Source: Lithodes maja
Taxonomy: Eukaryota > Arthropoda > Malacostraca > Decapoda > Lithodidae
DNA length: 64,000 nucleotides
Direction: 5' to 3'
Assembly (NCBI GenBank): GCA_037953745.1
Contig: JBAKBP010010327.1
Location: forward strand, 1-64,000
The stretch's first letter is position 1. Each line of letters starts with the position of its first letter. Of this stretch, positions 10,101-19,500 are shown piece by piece. A model generated the notes under the pieces. It made no database searches and was not told where the DNA came from. It was given only the letters and a program-made list of their open reading frames with translations. The position numbers were made by a program, and so were the translations under genes.

Positions 10101-10828
10101 TCTTTTGGGAGAGCCACTGGTTCTAAACTCTTCAAACTTTTGCCAGCCTTCCGCTTCTCCTTAATTCCCTTCCTCTGCTGTTCTGTGGCCTGGGAAATAG
10201 GCTGTGATACCTTAAATGCTTGGGAGCGAATTACCACACATGCCATCTGTTGGCGTTGACAACTCACTACCCACTCTTGTTCCTCCCTACTCACGTCGGC
10301 CGGCCTCTCGGCAACGACTAAGGGTGGAACTTCTAAAGTAGGCACCGCAAAGTCGTTGCCGAGAAGAAGGTCGACGCCCTCCACTGGCAATTTCTCAACG
10401 ATCCCAACATCTAAGTCCTTAATCACACCATCAACTTCCAGCTCCACACGAACCAACGGGTATGACCTGGTCGCATTAATACCCTGAACAACAACCACCC
10501 GTGCCGCATTAATTGGTCGCCCCGTGAAATTCTTCAAAAGTGTCTGTGAAGCTCCAGTATCACGCAAAACTTCCACCTTATGCTGGCAACCCGCCCCACT
10601 TACCCTACCGGTCCCTCTATGGGCACAAAAGACATCACGGACAGGGGACGAGCCTTCCTGAGTCTTATACATAGCCTGTGACCCTGCCGCTGGCAAACTA
10701 CCCTGGGTAAATCCAGACGACATTTCAGCCACACCTATGCTGCGCACCAAAGACACGGCTGCAGTTGGCGGCTTACTAGGACAAGATTTTGCATAATGCC
10801 CCTTCTTTCTACAATGAAAACATTCCAC
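7112..10828 (-). CDS. pol: LTR-A Pol: zinc knuckle, protease, integrase, RT, RNase H
   Basis: An open frame of 1238 codons. Residue numbers count from 10828, which is not a native start. In order: a CCHC zinc knuckle (about 3-16) closing Gag; aspartic protease DTGA (90-93); an HHCC zinc-binding domain (H381, H388, C418, C421); an integrase core with D452, D511 and E547, a D-D35-E spacing; a GPY-type integrase C-terminus (about 664-700); RT with D908 and YLDD (968-971); and RNase H with D1117, E1157, D1186 and D1229. All catalytic residues are present. Integrase precedes RT, the reverse of the usual Ty3/gypsy order and typical of Gmr1-like elements. The frame is probably part of one gag-pol ORF, cut off upstream by a one-base deletion near 10890. 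Confidence 0.93.
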   Translation of the reverse strand: MECFHCRKKGHYAKSCPSKPPTAAVSLVRSIGVAEMSSGFTQGSLPAAGSQAMYKTQEGSSPVRDVFCAHRGTGRVSGAGCQHKVEVLRDTGASQTLLKNFTGRPINAARVVVVQGINATRSYPLVRVELEVDGVIKDLDVGIVEKLPVEGVDLLLGNDFAVPTLEVPPLVVAERPADVSREEQEWVVSCQRQQMACVVIRSQAFKVSQPISQATEQQRKGIKEKRKAGKSLKSLEPVALPKDPIAGPLTESVVTPVPNTVDKVVEEAETQRQHRYLQRENRMSKLDVGGGHELLTKQLDMLAPTDIRKLQLEDPEVLQCTNGAVELEEDRDAKAGDFFFFNGILYHRYQDPKRNWEGGSGTVDQLVVPEGCRESLLRLAHDSPLSGHLGAKKTVAALGKLFWWPGMKSHVQSWINSCDICQRVGKPNQVIPKAPLHPIPVIGPPFSKIIVDMVGPLPPTKAGNKFVLTIMDVATRYPDAYPMKNGMAKTVVSNLLWYFSRYGYPEEIQSDQGSNFTSNMFKQTMQQHGIRAVVSSAYHPESQGVLERWHATLKSMLRCYCADNGMDWDLGLPYVLFAAREVPGESLGFSPNELIFGHRVRGPLNMLKEICEGTVQPCPLLKHVLESRERMLKSLEMAGRNLTESQALMKDRYDRKVRLRKFTVGQEVLILLPLVGNPLSAKYTGPYKIVEKISDLDYLVATPDRRKKNQLCHVNLIKEYVRRPSEPLTVPVLACCGRGGEGEGDSQASEEDSWDQHVSADQWAGNSSLRADEAIAHLPEPQFDAIHQLFGSYPTVFAEHPGLTTQAMHDVDVGDHIPFKSIPYRVPPIKLPALRDELEYMLGRGLIEKGTVKWTSPVTLRPKPDGKVRFCIDFRRLNGLTPTNPYPLPRVDDSVDKIGNARFLSKVDLVKGYWQVPLSERAKEVCGFVVDGSTYRCNVMSYGLKNAPAMFQNLMTEIVKDIPNCTVYLDDVIIYDDDFESHCEHLETLFQKLSEAGLVVNLAKCDFVKATVQYLGFVVGRGQVCPPQNKVQAINKFPHPTTKKQVMRFLGMIGYYRRFIKGYSTVLAPLTDLLSKDKKFLWAPECEKAFTLVKHLLCTHPILRAPDFNRPFQLATDASGVGAGAVLLQTDNEGVEHPVSFFSKKFNAAQKNYSTIEKELLAIVLSLRHFEVYVPAYGPVVVIYTDHHPLRFLNQFHNRNMRLTRWSLMLQEYNLDIRHIAGCDNVIADCLSRVDDQS

Positions 10829-11942
10829 TTCCCCTATCGGTCTCTTCTGATAAGGGGCGGAGTTCTGACCCTTCTGTAATGGACGGCTGTAGTCTTTGGT
10901 TCAGTCCTGGTACCTTGGCTTTTAAACTGAGGTTTATATCTATAGTGATTGTCCTGAGCTCGAGGGTTTGGAGTATCGCGCCCCTTGGGAACTGCATCAA
11001 CACGCTTTACAGATTCACATCCCCTGATTAGCGACAACCTGAGGTCAGCCATCTCAGCTGCCTCTTGAAGAGTTCTTGGGTTCTTTTCTTTAATAGTTAA
11101 AGTCATTTCTGCACCAGTACACTTATAAAACTGCTCGAGCAGAAACAGCTCAGTCAACTGTTCTGCCGTCTCAGCTTTCTCAGAACGTGTCCAGTTTTTA
11201 AGTGCATCTTTTAAGTCCCGGGCATGTTCAAGAAAGGTCGCCTCCCTAGTCTTTGTAACACCCCGAAACTTCAATCGATATGTTTCCGGTTGCAACTCGT
11301 ATTCCCGTAGGACAGCTCTCTTCAATTCTGGGTAGTCAATGCAAGACTCTAAAGGCAGTGCATCATAAGCCCTCAGACCCTTACCCGTAAGTCTTGAGGA
11401 GACTAGAGCTGCCCACTTCTCTTCAGGCCAATTATGCTCCGTACACTTCTTCTCAAACGATTAAAAAATTCTGTGAACTCAGTTTCACTAAATACCGGCA
11501 CCAATTTGACTAAGTGGGCCAAGGACTGTTCTCTTACTTGGCCCTCACGGCCCATCCGAGTCCCTGTCGACTCTGCACGAGTCTTATCTAAATCTAATTT
11601 AGCACAATATTTCTCTGAGTCGTACCTAAGCTCAGCCTCATGCCTCCTGGTCTCATCCTCCTGCCTCCTAACCTCAATCTCATGCCTCCTCGTCTCATCC
11701 TCCTGCCTCCTGGTCTCATCCTCCTGCTTCCTAGCCTCATCTCCTGCTTCCTAGCCTCAATCTTAGCAAGCTCAAGTCTAAATACCATATCTGGAGACAG
11801 GCAGGAAGAGGGAGCTGCCACTACTGAAGGAGGGGGGGCAAAAACTGGGGAACCACCACGTGCACCACCCGAGGGCACTCCCAATCTGCCAATTCTCATC
11901 CCTCTGTGGGAGAGTGCTAACCTCCGGTAACTGAGTGGACGG
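10829..11942 (-). pseudogene. gag: LTR-A gag, central and 3' part (frameshifted)
   Basis: It aligns with the LTR-B gag at 18.99-20.12 kb. The best segment (10834-11325) carries the SCAN-like capsid region: YRLKFRGVTK, an FLEHARDL block, then a LLEQFYKC block and an EEA-type end. Compared with LTR-B, one C is missing near 10890 (GTCCATT against GTCCCATT) and one A near 11455, so gag is out of frame with pol. The charged linker at about 11590-11780 is a coiled-coil-like low-complexity stretch. The 5' end is cut by the LTR-B insertion at 11942/11943 and resumes at 22814. Confidence 0.88.
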
Positions 11943-12480
11943 TGTTACGACCGGGCACTCGGGTACACTAGGGCTCTTACACAGGACTCGAGTATGGCTC
12001 GCTGCCACAACGGAAACACACGATCCCAACCCCAGAGTACTGCCAGCCGAACAAAAAACGCCACTACCCTCCGGAGTTCTATCTGCTATAACGGGGTATA
12101 CAAGAACTCGGTACTAGCGTTTCACACAACAGACTAATAACAAGACGGGAGTTATCTAGTCTGGTCAACTATCAAACAAAGAAGAAAGTACTACAACACT
12201 AAAGAATAGTGTTGGCCGAAGCCGAAGTAATCCACCCTTGACTAAGAACTTAAGAAGTCCTCCACCCTCTACTTCGGATCGGCACTATTACGTTACGTTA
12301 AACAATAGTCCTCGAGCATCAAGCAAGGAATCTTCTGATAAAGTTAGATGCTTCTCGAATACTCGTAAGAAGTAAGTATCGGATTTTGAACAGCAATTCA
12401 ATAAGTAACACACTGGCAATTAACTAATATTAAAGGCTTTAAATTGACATAAGAAGAATTATAAGAATAGACAATAATAA

Positions 12481-14785
12481 ATAAACTTATCTCTGTCACC
12501 TGTCCTATCTCTCCAGTACAGCCACCCGATCCTCCTAGCCGGCGACGCTTGTGGCACTTTGGCGCTGCCGACTGGGAGGCTCTTCGGCAGTACTTCTTTG
12601 ATTTCCCATGGAATGATTTCTGCTTCCATGGCCGAGGACCCTCGGAGAATGCTGAACGCATTACCGAGGTAATCCTATCGGGCATGGAAGCATACATTCC
12701 ATTCTCTTTCTCTCAGACTAATGCTAAAAAATCTTGGTTTACTCACGCCTGTTCTACTGCTGTCCGCAATAAGGAGGAAGCATTCAAACGGTACCGACGC
12801 CTTAAAACTCAAGACTCTCATTCTTCATATGTTTCTGCCCGGAATCAAGCCAAATCTGTTCTTCGACTTGCCAAACACTCTTTCATCAATAATAAATGCA
12901 CTGAACTATCCAACTCTAGCTCTTCCCAAGCTTTCTGGCATCTAGCCAAAAACCTCTCCAACAATTTCTCTTCCTCGTCTTTCCCTCCCCTTTCCCACTC
13001 TGATGGCACAACCATCACTTCTTCCTCTGACAAAGCTAAACTCTTCGCTCAAACTTTTGCTAGAAACTCCACCTTGGATGATTCCGGTGCTATTCCTCCC
13101 TCTCCGCCCTCCTCTCTCTTACTTATGCCTAATATCCTAATATCTTCTAAAGATGTACTTTCTACCCTCTCTGGGCTTAACACTAATAAGGCGTACGGTC
13201 CGGACGGTGTTCCTCCTGTTGTTCTCAAAAACTGTGCTTCCGTGCTGACTCCCTGCCTAGGCAAACTCTTTCGTCTCTGTCTATCCTCTAACGTCTTCCC
13301 TTCATGCTGGAAGTTTGCTCACATTCAACCTGTCCCAAAGAAGGGTGACCGCTCTCAACCCTCCAACTATCGTCCAATTGCTCTTATCTCTTGTCTTTCT
13401 AAAGTTTTTGAAACTATTCTTGCTTCCAAATTTCTTACGCATTTCTCTTCTCATAATCTGCTCTCAGATCGCCAATATGGCTTCCTTAAGGGTCGCTCTA
13501 CTGGTGATCTTCTTTCATATCTTACTAACTCTTGGTCATCCTCCTTTCGGGACTTCGGTGAGACTTTTTCTATTGCACTAGACATATCGAAAGCCTTCGA
13601 TAGAGTCTGGCATAAATCTTTAATTTCTAAACTACCCTCCTTTGGTTTCTATCCCTCCATCTGTGCCTTTGTCTCTAATTTCCTTTCCGGCCGTTCCATA
13701 GCTGCGGTTGTGGACGGCCATTGTTCACTTCCTCACCATATAAACTCCGGTGTTCCTCAGGGCTCTGTCCTATCTCCTATTCTCTTTCTAATTTTTATAA
13801 ATGATCTCCTTAACTGTACCTTAATTCCCATCCATTCATACGCAGACGACTCAACCTTACACTACTCCATTAGTTTTTCAGAACGCCCCAGCCAGCAATC
13901 CCTCAACGACAAACGTAATGAAGCCATAGAACTCTTAAATTCTGATCTAAATACTATTTCCAATTGGGGCAGAGAAAACCTTGTTAACTTTAATGCTTCC
14001 AAAACCCAATTTCTCCATCTATCTACCCGTCAGGATCTCCCAGCGGACTATCCCTTATTCTTCAACAATACAAAAATCAACCCTTCATCTTCTCTCAATA
14101 TTCTTGGTGTCTCTTTTTCTTCTGCTCTCATTTGGAAGGACCATATTACCAGTCTTGCTAAGGCAGCCTCCCAGAAGCTGGGTGTGCTCAACCGCCTTAG
14201 GGGGTTCTTTTCCCCTGCACAGCTTCTTGCTCTGTACAGGGGCATAGTGCGCCCTTGTATTGAGTATTGTTCACATGTGTGGGGAGGTTCCTCTCACACC
14301 GCTCTCCTAGACAAAGTTGAAAGGAAGGCCTTTCGTATCATTAACTCCCGTCCACTCACCAACTCTCTGCAATCTCTCCCTCTCCGCCGCAATGTTGCAT
14401 CTCTCTCGCTATTCTATCGCTACTATAATAATCAGTGTTCCTCAGAGCTATCCCAGTGCATACCACCTCCTTTACGTAGGGCACGTGGTACCCGTCTTGC
14501 AACTCAATCCCACCCCTACTCTGTGCAACTCTCCAACCCAAGAGTGAAACGTTACTCTCAAACTTTCTTCTACTCAACATCTGAGCTCTGGAACTCTCTC
14601 CCAGAATCAGTCTTTCCCTCTTCCTATGACTTAAATTGCTTCAAACTCCGTGTGTCCAGGCATTTTGGCTCGAACGTCCCTTGATTTTGGCCCTGTCACT
14701 CTTTCAACTATGGGGGAGGCACTCGCTATAGGCAGTTATGCCTTTTGCCTCCCTCAATCACATAGAAAAAAAAAAAAAAAAAAAA
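12481..14785 (+). mobile_element. LINE copy b, 5'-truncated, in the 3' LTR of LTR-B
   Basis: Same family as copy a, starting about 300 bp further into the ORF and ending in ACATAG plus a 20-base poly(A). The empty site in the other LTR (about 21.18 kb) places the insertion at GTAA/ATGGC. The two LINE insertions lie within about 100 bp of the same LTR position, but in different families and at different sites, so they are independent events. Confidence 0.92.
12483..14684 (+). CDS. LINE ORF2 fragment: reverse transcriptase
   Basis: An uninterrupted frame of about 733 codons that has lost the whole endonuclease. The RT core (NYRPIAL, DISKAFDRVWH, GVPQGSVLSP, YADD at about 13839) and the WNSLP C-terminal motif are intact. 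It differs from copy a at only a handful of residues, so both derive from a recent common source. It has no native start codon and is not expected to be autonomous. Confidence 0.9.
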   Translation, partial: KLISVTCPISPVQPPDPPSRRRLWHFGAADWEALRQYFFDFPWNDFCFHGRGPSENAERITEVILSGMEAYIPFSFSQTNAKKSWFTHACSTAVRNKEEAFKRYRRLKTQDSHSSYVSARNQAKSVLRLAKHSFINNKCTELSNSSSSQAFWHLAKNLSNNFSSSSFPPLSHSDGTTITSSSDKAKLFAQTFARNSTLDDSGAIPPSPPSSLLLMPNILISSKDVLSTLSGLNTNKAYGPDGVPPVVLKNCASVLTPCLGKLFRLCLSSNVFPSCWKFAHIQPVPKKGDRSQPSNYRPIALISCLSKVFETILASKFLTHFSSHNLLSDRQYGFLKGRSTGDLLSYLTNSWSSSFRDFGETFSIALDISKAFDRVWHKSLISKLPSFGFYPSICAFVSNFLSGRSIAAVVDGHCSLPHHINSGVPQGSVLSPILFLIFINDLLNCTLIPIHSYADDSTLHYSISFSERPSQQSLNDKRNEAIELLNSDLNTISNWGRENLVNFNASKTQFLHLSTRQDLPADYPLFFNNTKINPSSSLNILGVSFSSALIWKDHITSLAKAASQKLGVLNRLRGFFSPAQLLALYRGIVRPCIEYCSHVWGGSSHTALLDKVERKAFRIINSRPLTNSLQSLPLRRNVASLSLFYRYYNNQCSSELSQCIPPPLRRARGTRLATQSHPYSVQLSNPRVKRYSQTFFYSTSELWNSLPESVFPSSYDLNCFKLRVSRHFGSNVP

Positions 14786-15078
14786 TGGCAAACATTAAGA
14801 AGAAGTACTCCGACAATGCACTGACAATAGCCTACTAGGATTGTGCTCGTGGGCCACTAATCTCTACAGTAGCTAAGCGTGCCACACATGAAATCAATAG
14901 TGCATAAACAATAATATACATAAGGAGAAGCTTCAATACTATGCTGTATCTGCTGGTCGAGCAAAGTCTAGCTGGGATACCTAAGGTTAAGAGACAATGG
15001 CTGAGCAAGCGGCTCGTAGCCTAGCGAGGTCCTTAAGACTGTGCGGCCAAATTACGTTAATTGACGGGATGCTCTCTT

Positions 15079-15111
15079 GAGAGATCCAGATCACTAGTAT
15101 CTGGTTCTCTC
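15079..15111 (-). promoter_or_regulatory. Conserved LTR hairpin (LTR-B, 3' LTR)
   Basis: The arms GAGAGATCCAGAT and ATCTGGTTCTCTC pair at 12 of 13 positions around the loop CACTAGT. Relative to LTR-A, one A-T pair is replaced by G-C on both arms. Confidence 0.8.
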
Positions 15112-16105
15112 CTGGCGATCCTCTCAAAGTCAAGCAAATGAGATAGCACAGTGTTGGGTGGCAGAGGCAAAAGCCCTCACTCGCAACACAGTGCTAAACT
15201 CCCACGGTACACAGTCAGAAAGACCACCTAGGCGTTCCACGTCTCCGTTGCAATTGTACTGGTTCAACCGCAACCTAGTACTCATAGGAAATCACAACTC
15301 AGAAACCCTATCCCAGTCTAGCATTGCCTAAACCAGCAGAAAACAGGAACATGAATAATCGCACACAGGGAAATGCATATACGAGTGCAACAAACATCAA
15401 TCAATCCTATTCTAGTTAACCTTTCCAAAAATAGGCTATCTAACAGGCACTTATCTCGTGAGAACTCAAGCGATAATACTTTGGCTGACTAAATCTGCAC
15501 CAAAAGGGGTCATTGGTTAAAAAGGGACGAGAAGAGAAGAAGATAGGCTGTTCAGAGAGTAGAGAAAGTTCACATCAGTCGGAAGAATATGGATAGTTGC
15601 AAGGGATATGAGAAGTCGCTCTGCCTGATGAGTTCTAAGGGACAATGCGGCTAGACTTCCCTTTTTATACTCGGCCCTCCAGTGAGCATATCACCAACTA
15701 CTAAGGACCGCCCACTAGCAATCATTACGTAATATTCTCTCTCAATCGGGGATCGACAAAGGATTTCCCACGCACTGAGAGGGAGGAGGGAGGAGGGAGG
15801 AGGGAATTAGGCCTACCTGCCCGCGTGGCGCACTCACTGGTCCCCGTTACATACTCTCTCTCTCCTCTCATCATTACAAATAAGTCCCACACACAACACT
15901 TATAACTAATGATATAAAATAGAACTCGTTGACTCAGATGAAAACAAAATACATATTTATAATACTTATAGTACAACGGCTCACATAAACTAAGTTAGGA
16001 AACTCTACACAGACTACAGCCAAAGTTCCTGCCCTGACGATCCTAGCGAGAGTGGGGCCTGACTGGGCGTTCTGTACAGCATGCTCATACTCGACATGCG
16101 TCACA

Positions 16106-16116
16106 CCTCCCCCAAG
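16106..16116 (-). promoter_or_regulatory. Polypurine tract of LTR-B
   Basis: CTTGGGGGAGG in element orientation, abutting the 3' LTR start TGTGACGC, identical to LTR-A. Some 470 bp of non-coding sequence separates it from the ORF stop. Confidence 0.88.
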
Positions 16117-16589
16117 ATTTTACTTGCTCAACCCTGAGCTAAAATCTGATATACAGAACCCCATCAAACCCCTCACACCCAGCGACCGCATGGCACTAAA
16201 ACAACGCTGAGTTTATCACTAAAACACATATTATAAAAAAAAAATTCACATTTCATAACTCCTCCCAACAATAGTAAAAGACATAATATCATGCTCCCAG
16301 AGCGAGCTTACAGCAGCTCAGCCGTTTGATAGTTCGTGGACTACTCAAACTCTATAGGCTATGACAAACTTATACAATTATCTATATTAAAAGAAAGAGT
16401 TTTTTTTTTATGATTTTTATATTTTAATATGTTTTTTCCGGCTGCACTATAAGGGCAGCCTATTTTCTTCTATACCAAACGCTCAACTCCTGCTTTACGA
16501 CCCAATACGCTGGGCTACAACCGCGAGCCAACAAGCACCAAGCACAAAATACTATTCAAACTAAAGCAGGAGGCTACCCGTGTGTCAAT

Positions 16590-19500
16590 CTACCCAGGAT
16601 CATATACCCTTGAACAACCATCTGCAACCACGTTGTCACAACCGGCAATATGGCGTATGTCCAGGTTATATACCAATAACCTTAGTGACCACCTGGTCAG
16701 CCTCATATTCCGATTGTGAAACTGGTCCAAGAACTTGAGAGGGTGATGATCTGGGTAAACTACAACGACCGGACCATAGGCTGGAACATAGACCTCGAAA
16801 TGCCCCAGCGCAAGCACAACCGCCAGCAGCTCCTCCTCGACAACAGAGCAGCTCCCCTGGGCCGAATTGTACTTCTCCGAGCAGAAACTAACAGGATGCT
16901 CCAGCCCATCATCGTCCTTTCCAATTTCATTCATCAGGTTCTGAAACGTTGCTAGTGCATTCTTAAGTCCGTCAGGCATAACATTGCACTGGTAGGTACT
17001 CCCGTCCACAACATCCAGCTCTGCTTGCACCATAGGCTGTCGAGCAGGATTTATACGGTAGGGAATTAAACTGAGCCTTGCACTATCTCCAGCCTGCATG
17101 TCGGATTCTACCCCGTACATCAGGCCTGGAGAAGCAACAAACATGCGAAAGTACTGCCATAGCCTAGTAAATAACTGCCTTGCACTGTCTCCACGAACAA
17201 CATGCCTAGTGCCCTCCCACAACCCAGCCGAGACCGCAGCTTCTAACCTGTAGTCTCCCTCCTTCTCCACCTTCGTCCCTAGAACAGCCAGGTCATGAGA
17301 GGGACAATCAGTACCACCCGTGCAGTCACTCCCACAGTTCATTATTGCTAAGGCTTCCCCGCCGATACCGTACATGCGCACCCCCGCATTCCTTGTGACG
17401 ACATCTGCCTGCGCAGCATCACCGCTTTCAGCGACATGGCCAGATACAGTCGGTCTATGGTAGGGCTGTTGCATTAGACTAGAGCAGCATTGGGAGGCTA
17501 TGCGACGACCGGGCACTGCGATACCACAGCCGACCTTACCAATCTGCTCAATGTCCTCCTTTTGACCACCACCCTTGGCAGCCATGGGTCGACCCTGACC
17601 TGGCAACCATGCCAACGCCTCGTCGCCCACCTTAAACCACCGAAACAACGAGGCTAACGGTCTTTCAACAGTCACGTGACCTGCCCGTGGAACATCTTGC
17701 ACCGCCCGAGTTGTGAGACTCAGGGGCTCGGCACAACCAGTGGGGTATGAACCGAGCTGGTGCTGGAGTGCTGCACACTGCTGCTCAGGCAGGTGCTCTA
17801 GCGCTTCCACAGCCACCAGACTCGTGTCCCCCGCCCACGGCTCCGCCGAGACATAACAATCCCTTCTCTTCTCCACCTGTGCCCTACTACCCCCCTCTCC
17901 TTCTCCACCTTGGCTGCGGCAGACCAACGCAGGGACAGCAGGATGCTCAGGTGGTTGCCTCACAAACTCCTCCAACAGGTTCACATGACATGCTTCCCCG
18001 TCCTCGTGTTTGATCTCGACAGCACCATTACCACACTTCTGAACTTCCGGATCCTCCAACTGCAGTTTACAAATATCTGAGGGAACCAACCTGTCTAGAT
18101 GCTTCCGAAGCAACCCAAGTCCTTCCCCAATATCAAACTGAGCAACCCTTTTTTCTCTCCGTGTGCAACGTTGCTGCCCCGGAGTCTCTTCCGGCCCTAC
18201 CTCCTCACTAGCTGTGACAGGTCCTGGGGCCTCTCCAGACTCTAACATAGGTGCCAATACTGAATCACCCAGGAGAGCCGCCGAGTCAAAACTCTTAAAA
18301 CCAACTCCAGCTTTAGCCTCCTCCTGTTGATCGTTCCTCTGCTGGTCTGAAGACGGAGGACTAGGCTGTGACACTTTAGCTGCCCGAGCTCGGGTGACAA
18401 CACACGCCATGGGTTGTGTCTGGCACCGCTCGACCCACTCTTGCTCTTCCCCACTCACGTCGGCCGGCCTCTCGGCAACGACTAAGGGTAGAACCTCAGA
18501 AGCGGGCATTGCAAAGTCGTTGCCGAGAAGAAGGTCGACGCCCTCCACTGGCAGTTTCTCCACAATCCCGACATCTAATTCACGTGCCACACCATCCACC
18601 TCCAACTCCAACCGCACCAGCGGGTATGACCGAGTTGCATTAATACCCTGCACCACTACCACCCGAGCCGCATTTATAGGGTAGCCAGTCAAGTTATTCA
18701 TCAGAGTCTGGGAAGCACCTGTATCACGCAAGACCTCTACTCCATGCTTGCGCCCCGCCCACATCACGCAACCCCGTCCTCTATGGTCGCAAAAAACATC
18801 CTGAGCAGGGTTCGAGCCTCCCAGGTGCTTCTGCATTGGCTGTGCCTCAGCCTCTGACGAACTGCCCCGGGCAAACTCAGAAAACTTCGAAGACACACCA
18901 ATGTTGCAGGCCAAAGACACAGCTGCTGTAGGTGGTTTGCTAGGACAGACTCTTGCAAAGTGCCCCTTTTCATGACAATGATAACACTCCAACTCCCCCT
19001 TGGGCTTCCCTTGGTACTGGGAAGGGCCCGGCCTCTTCTTAAATGGGACGGCGCTAGTCTTGTGGTCAGTCTTGGTATCATAGCTCTTGTACTTGTTTGC
19101 ATAATGTATATCACTAACTCGGGGGGGTGGGGCGTCACGCCCCTTGTTACCTGCCTCACTACGCTGGGCAGACCCGCACCCACGAATTAGCGATAGCCGG
19201 AGGTCAGCCATCTCAGCTGCCTCCTGTAGAGTTTTTGGGTTCTTTTCTTTAATGGTTAAAGTCATTTCTGCACCTGTACACTTATAAAACTGCTCGAGCA
19301 GAAACAGCTCAGTCAACTGTTCGGCCGTCTCAGCTTTCTCAGAACGTGTCCAGTTTGTAAGTGCATCTTTTAAGTCCCGGGCATGTTCAAGAAAGGTCGC
19401 CTCCCTAGTCTTTGTAACACCCCGAAACTTCAATCGATATGTTTCTGGTTGCAACTCGTATGCCCGTAGGACAGCTCTCTTCAATTCTGGGTAGTCAATG

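Larger units (their letters stand above)
11943..16105 (-). repeat. 3' LTR of LTR-B, split by a LINE
   Basis: It starts TGTTACGACC and ends GCGTCACA on the plus strand. It is near-identical to 20643-22809 once the LINE is removed here and the TTAA element there. The conserved hairpin is at 15079-15111. Confidence 0.92.

Noticed and set aside
7112..10828. Ty1/copia classification from the integrase-before-RT order
   Set aside because: RT (YLDD context), RNase H (TDASG, YTDHHPL), the HHCC plus GPY integrase and the CCHC Gag all look Ty3/gypsy-like. Gmr1-like elements explain the order.
15725..15976. 83-codon ORF repeated at 22429-22680
   Set aside because: LTR-B LTR duplication, as above.
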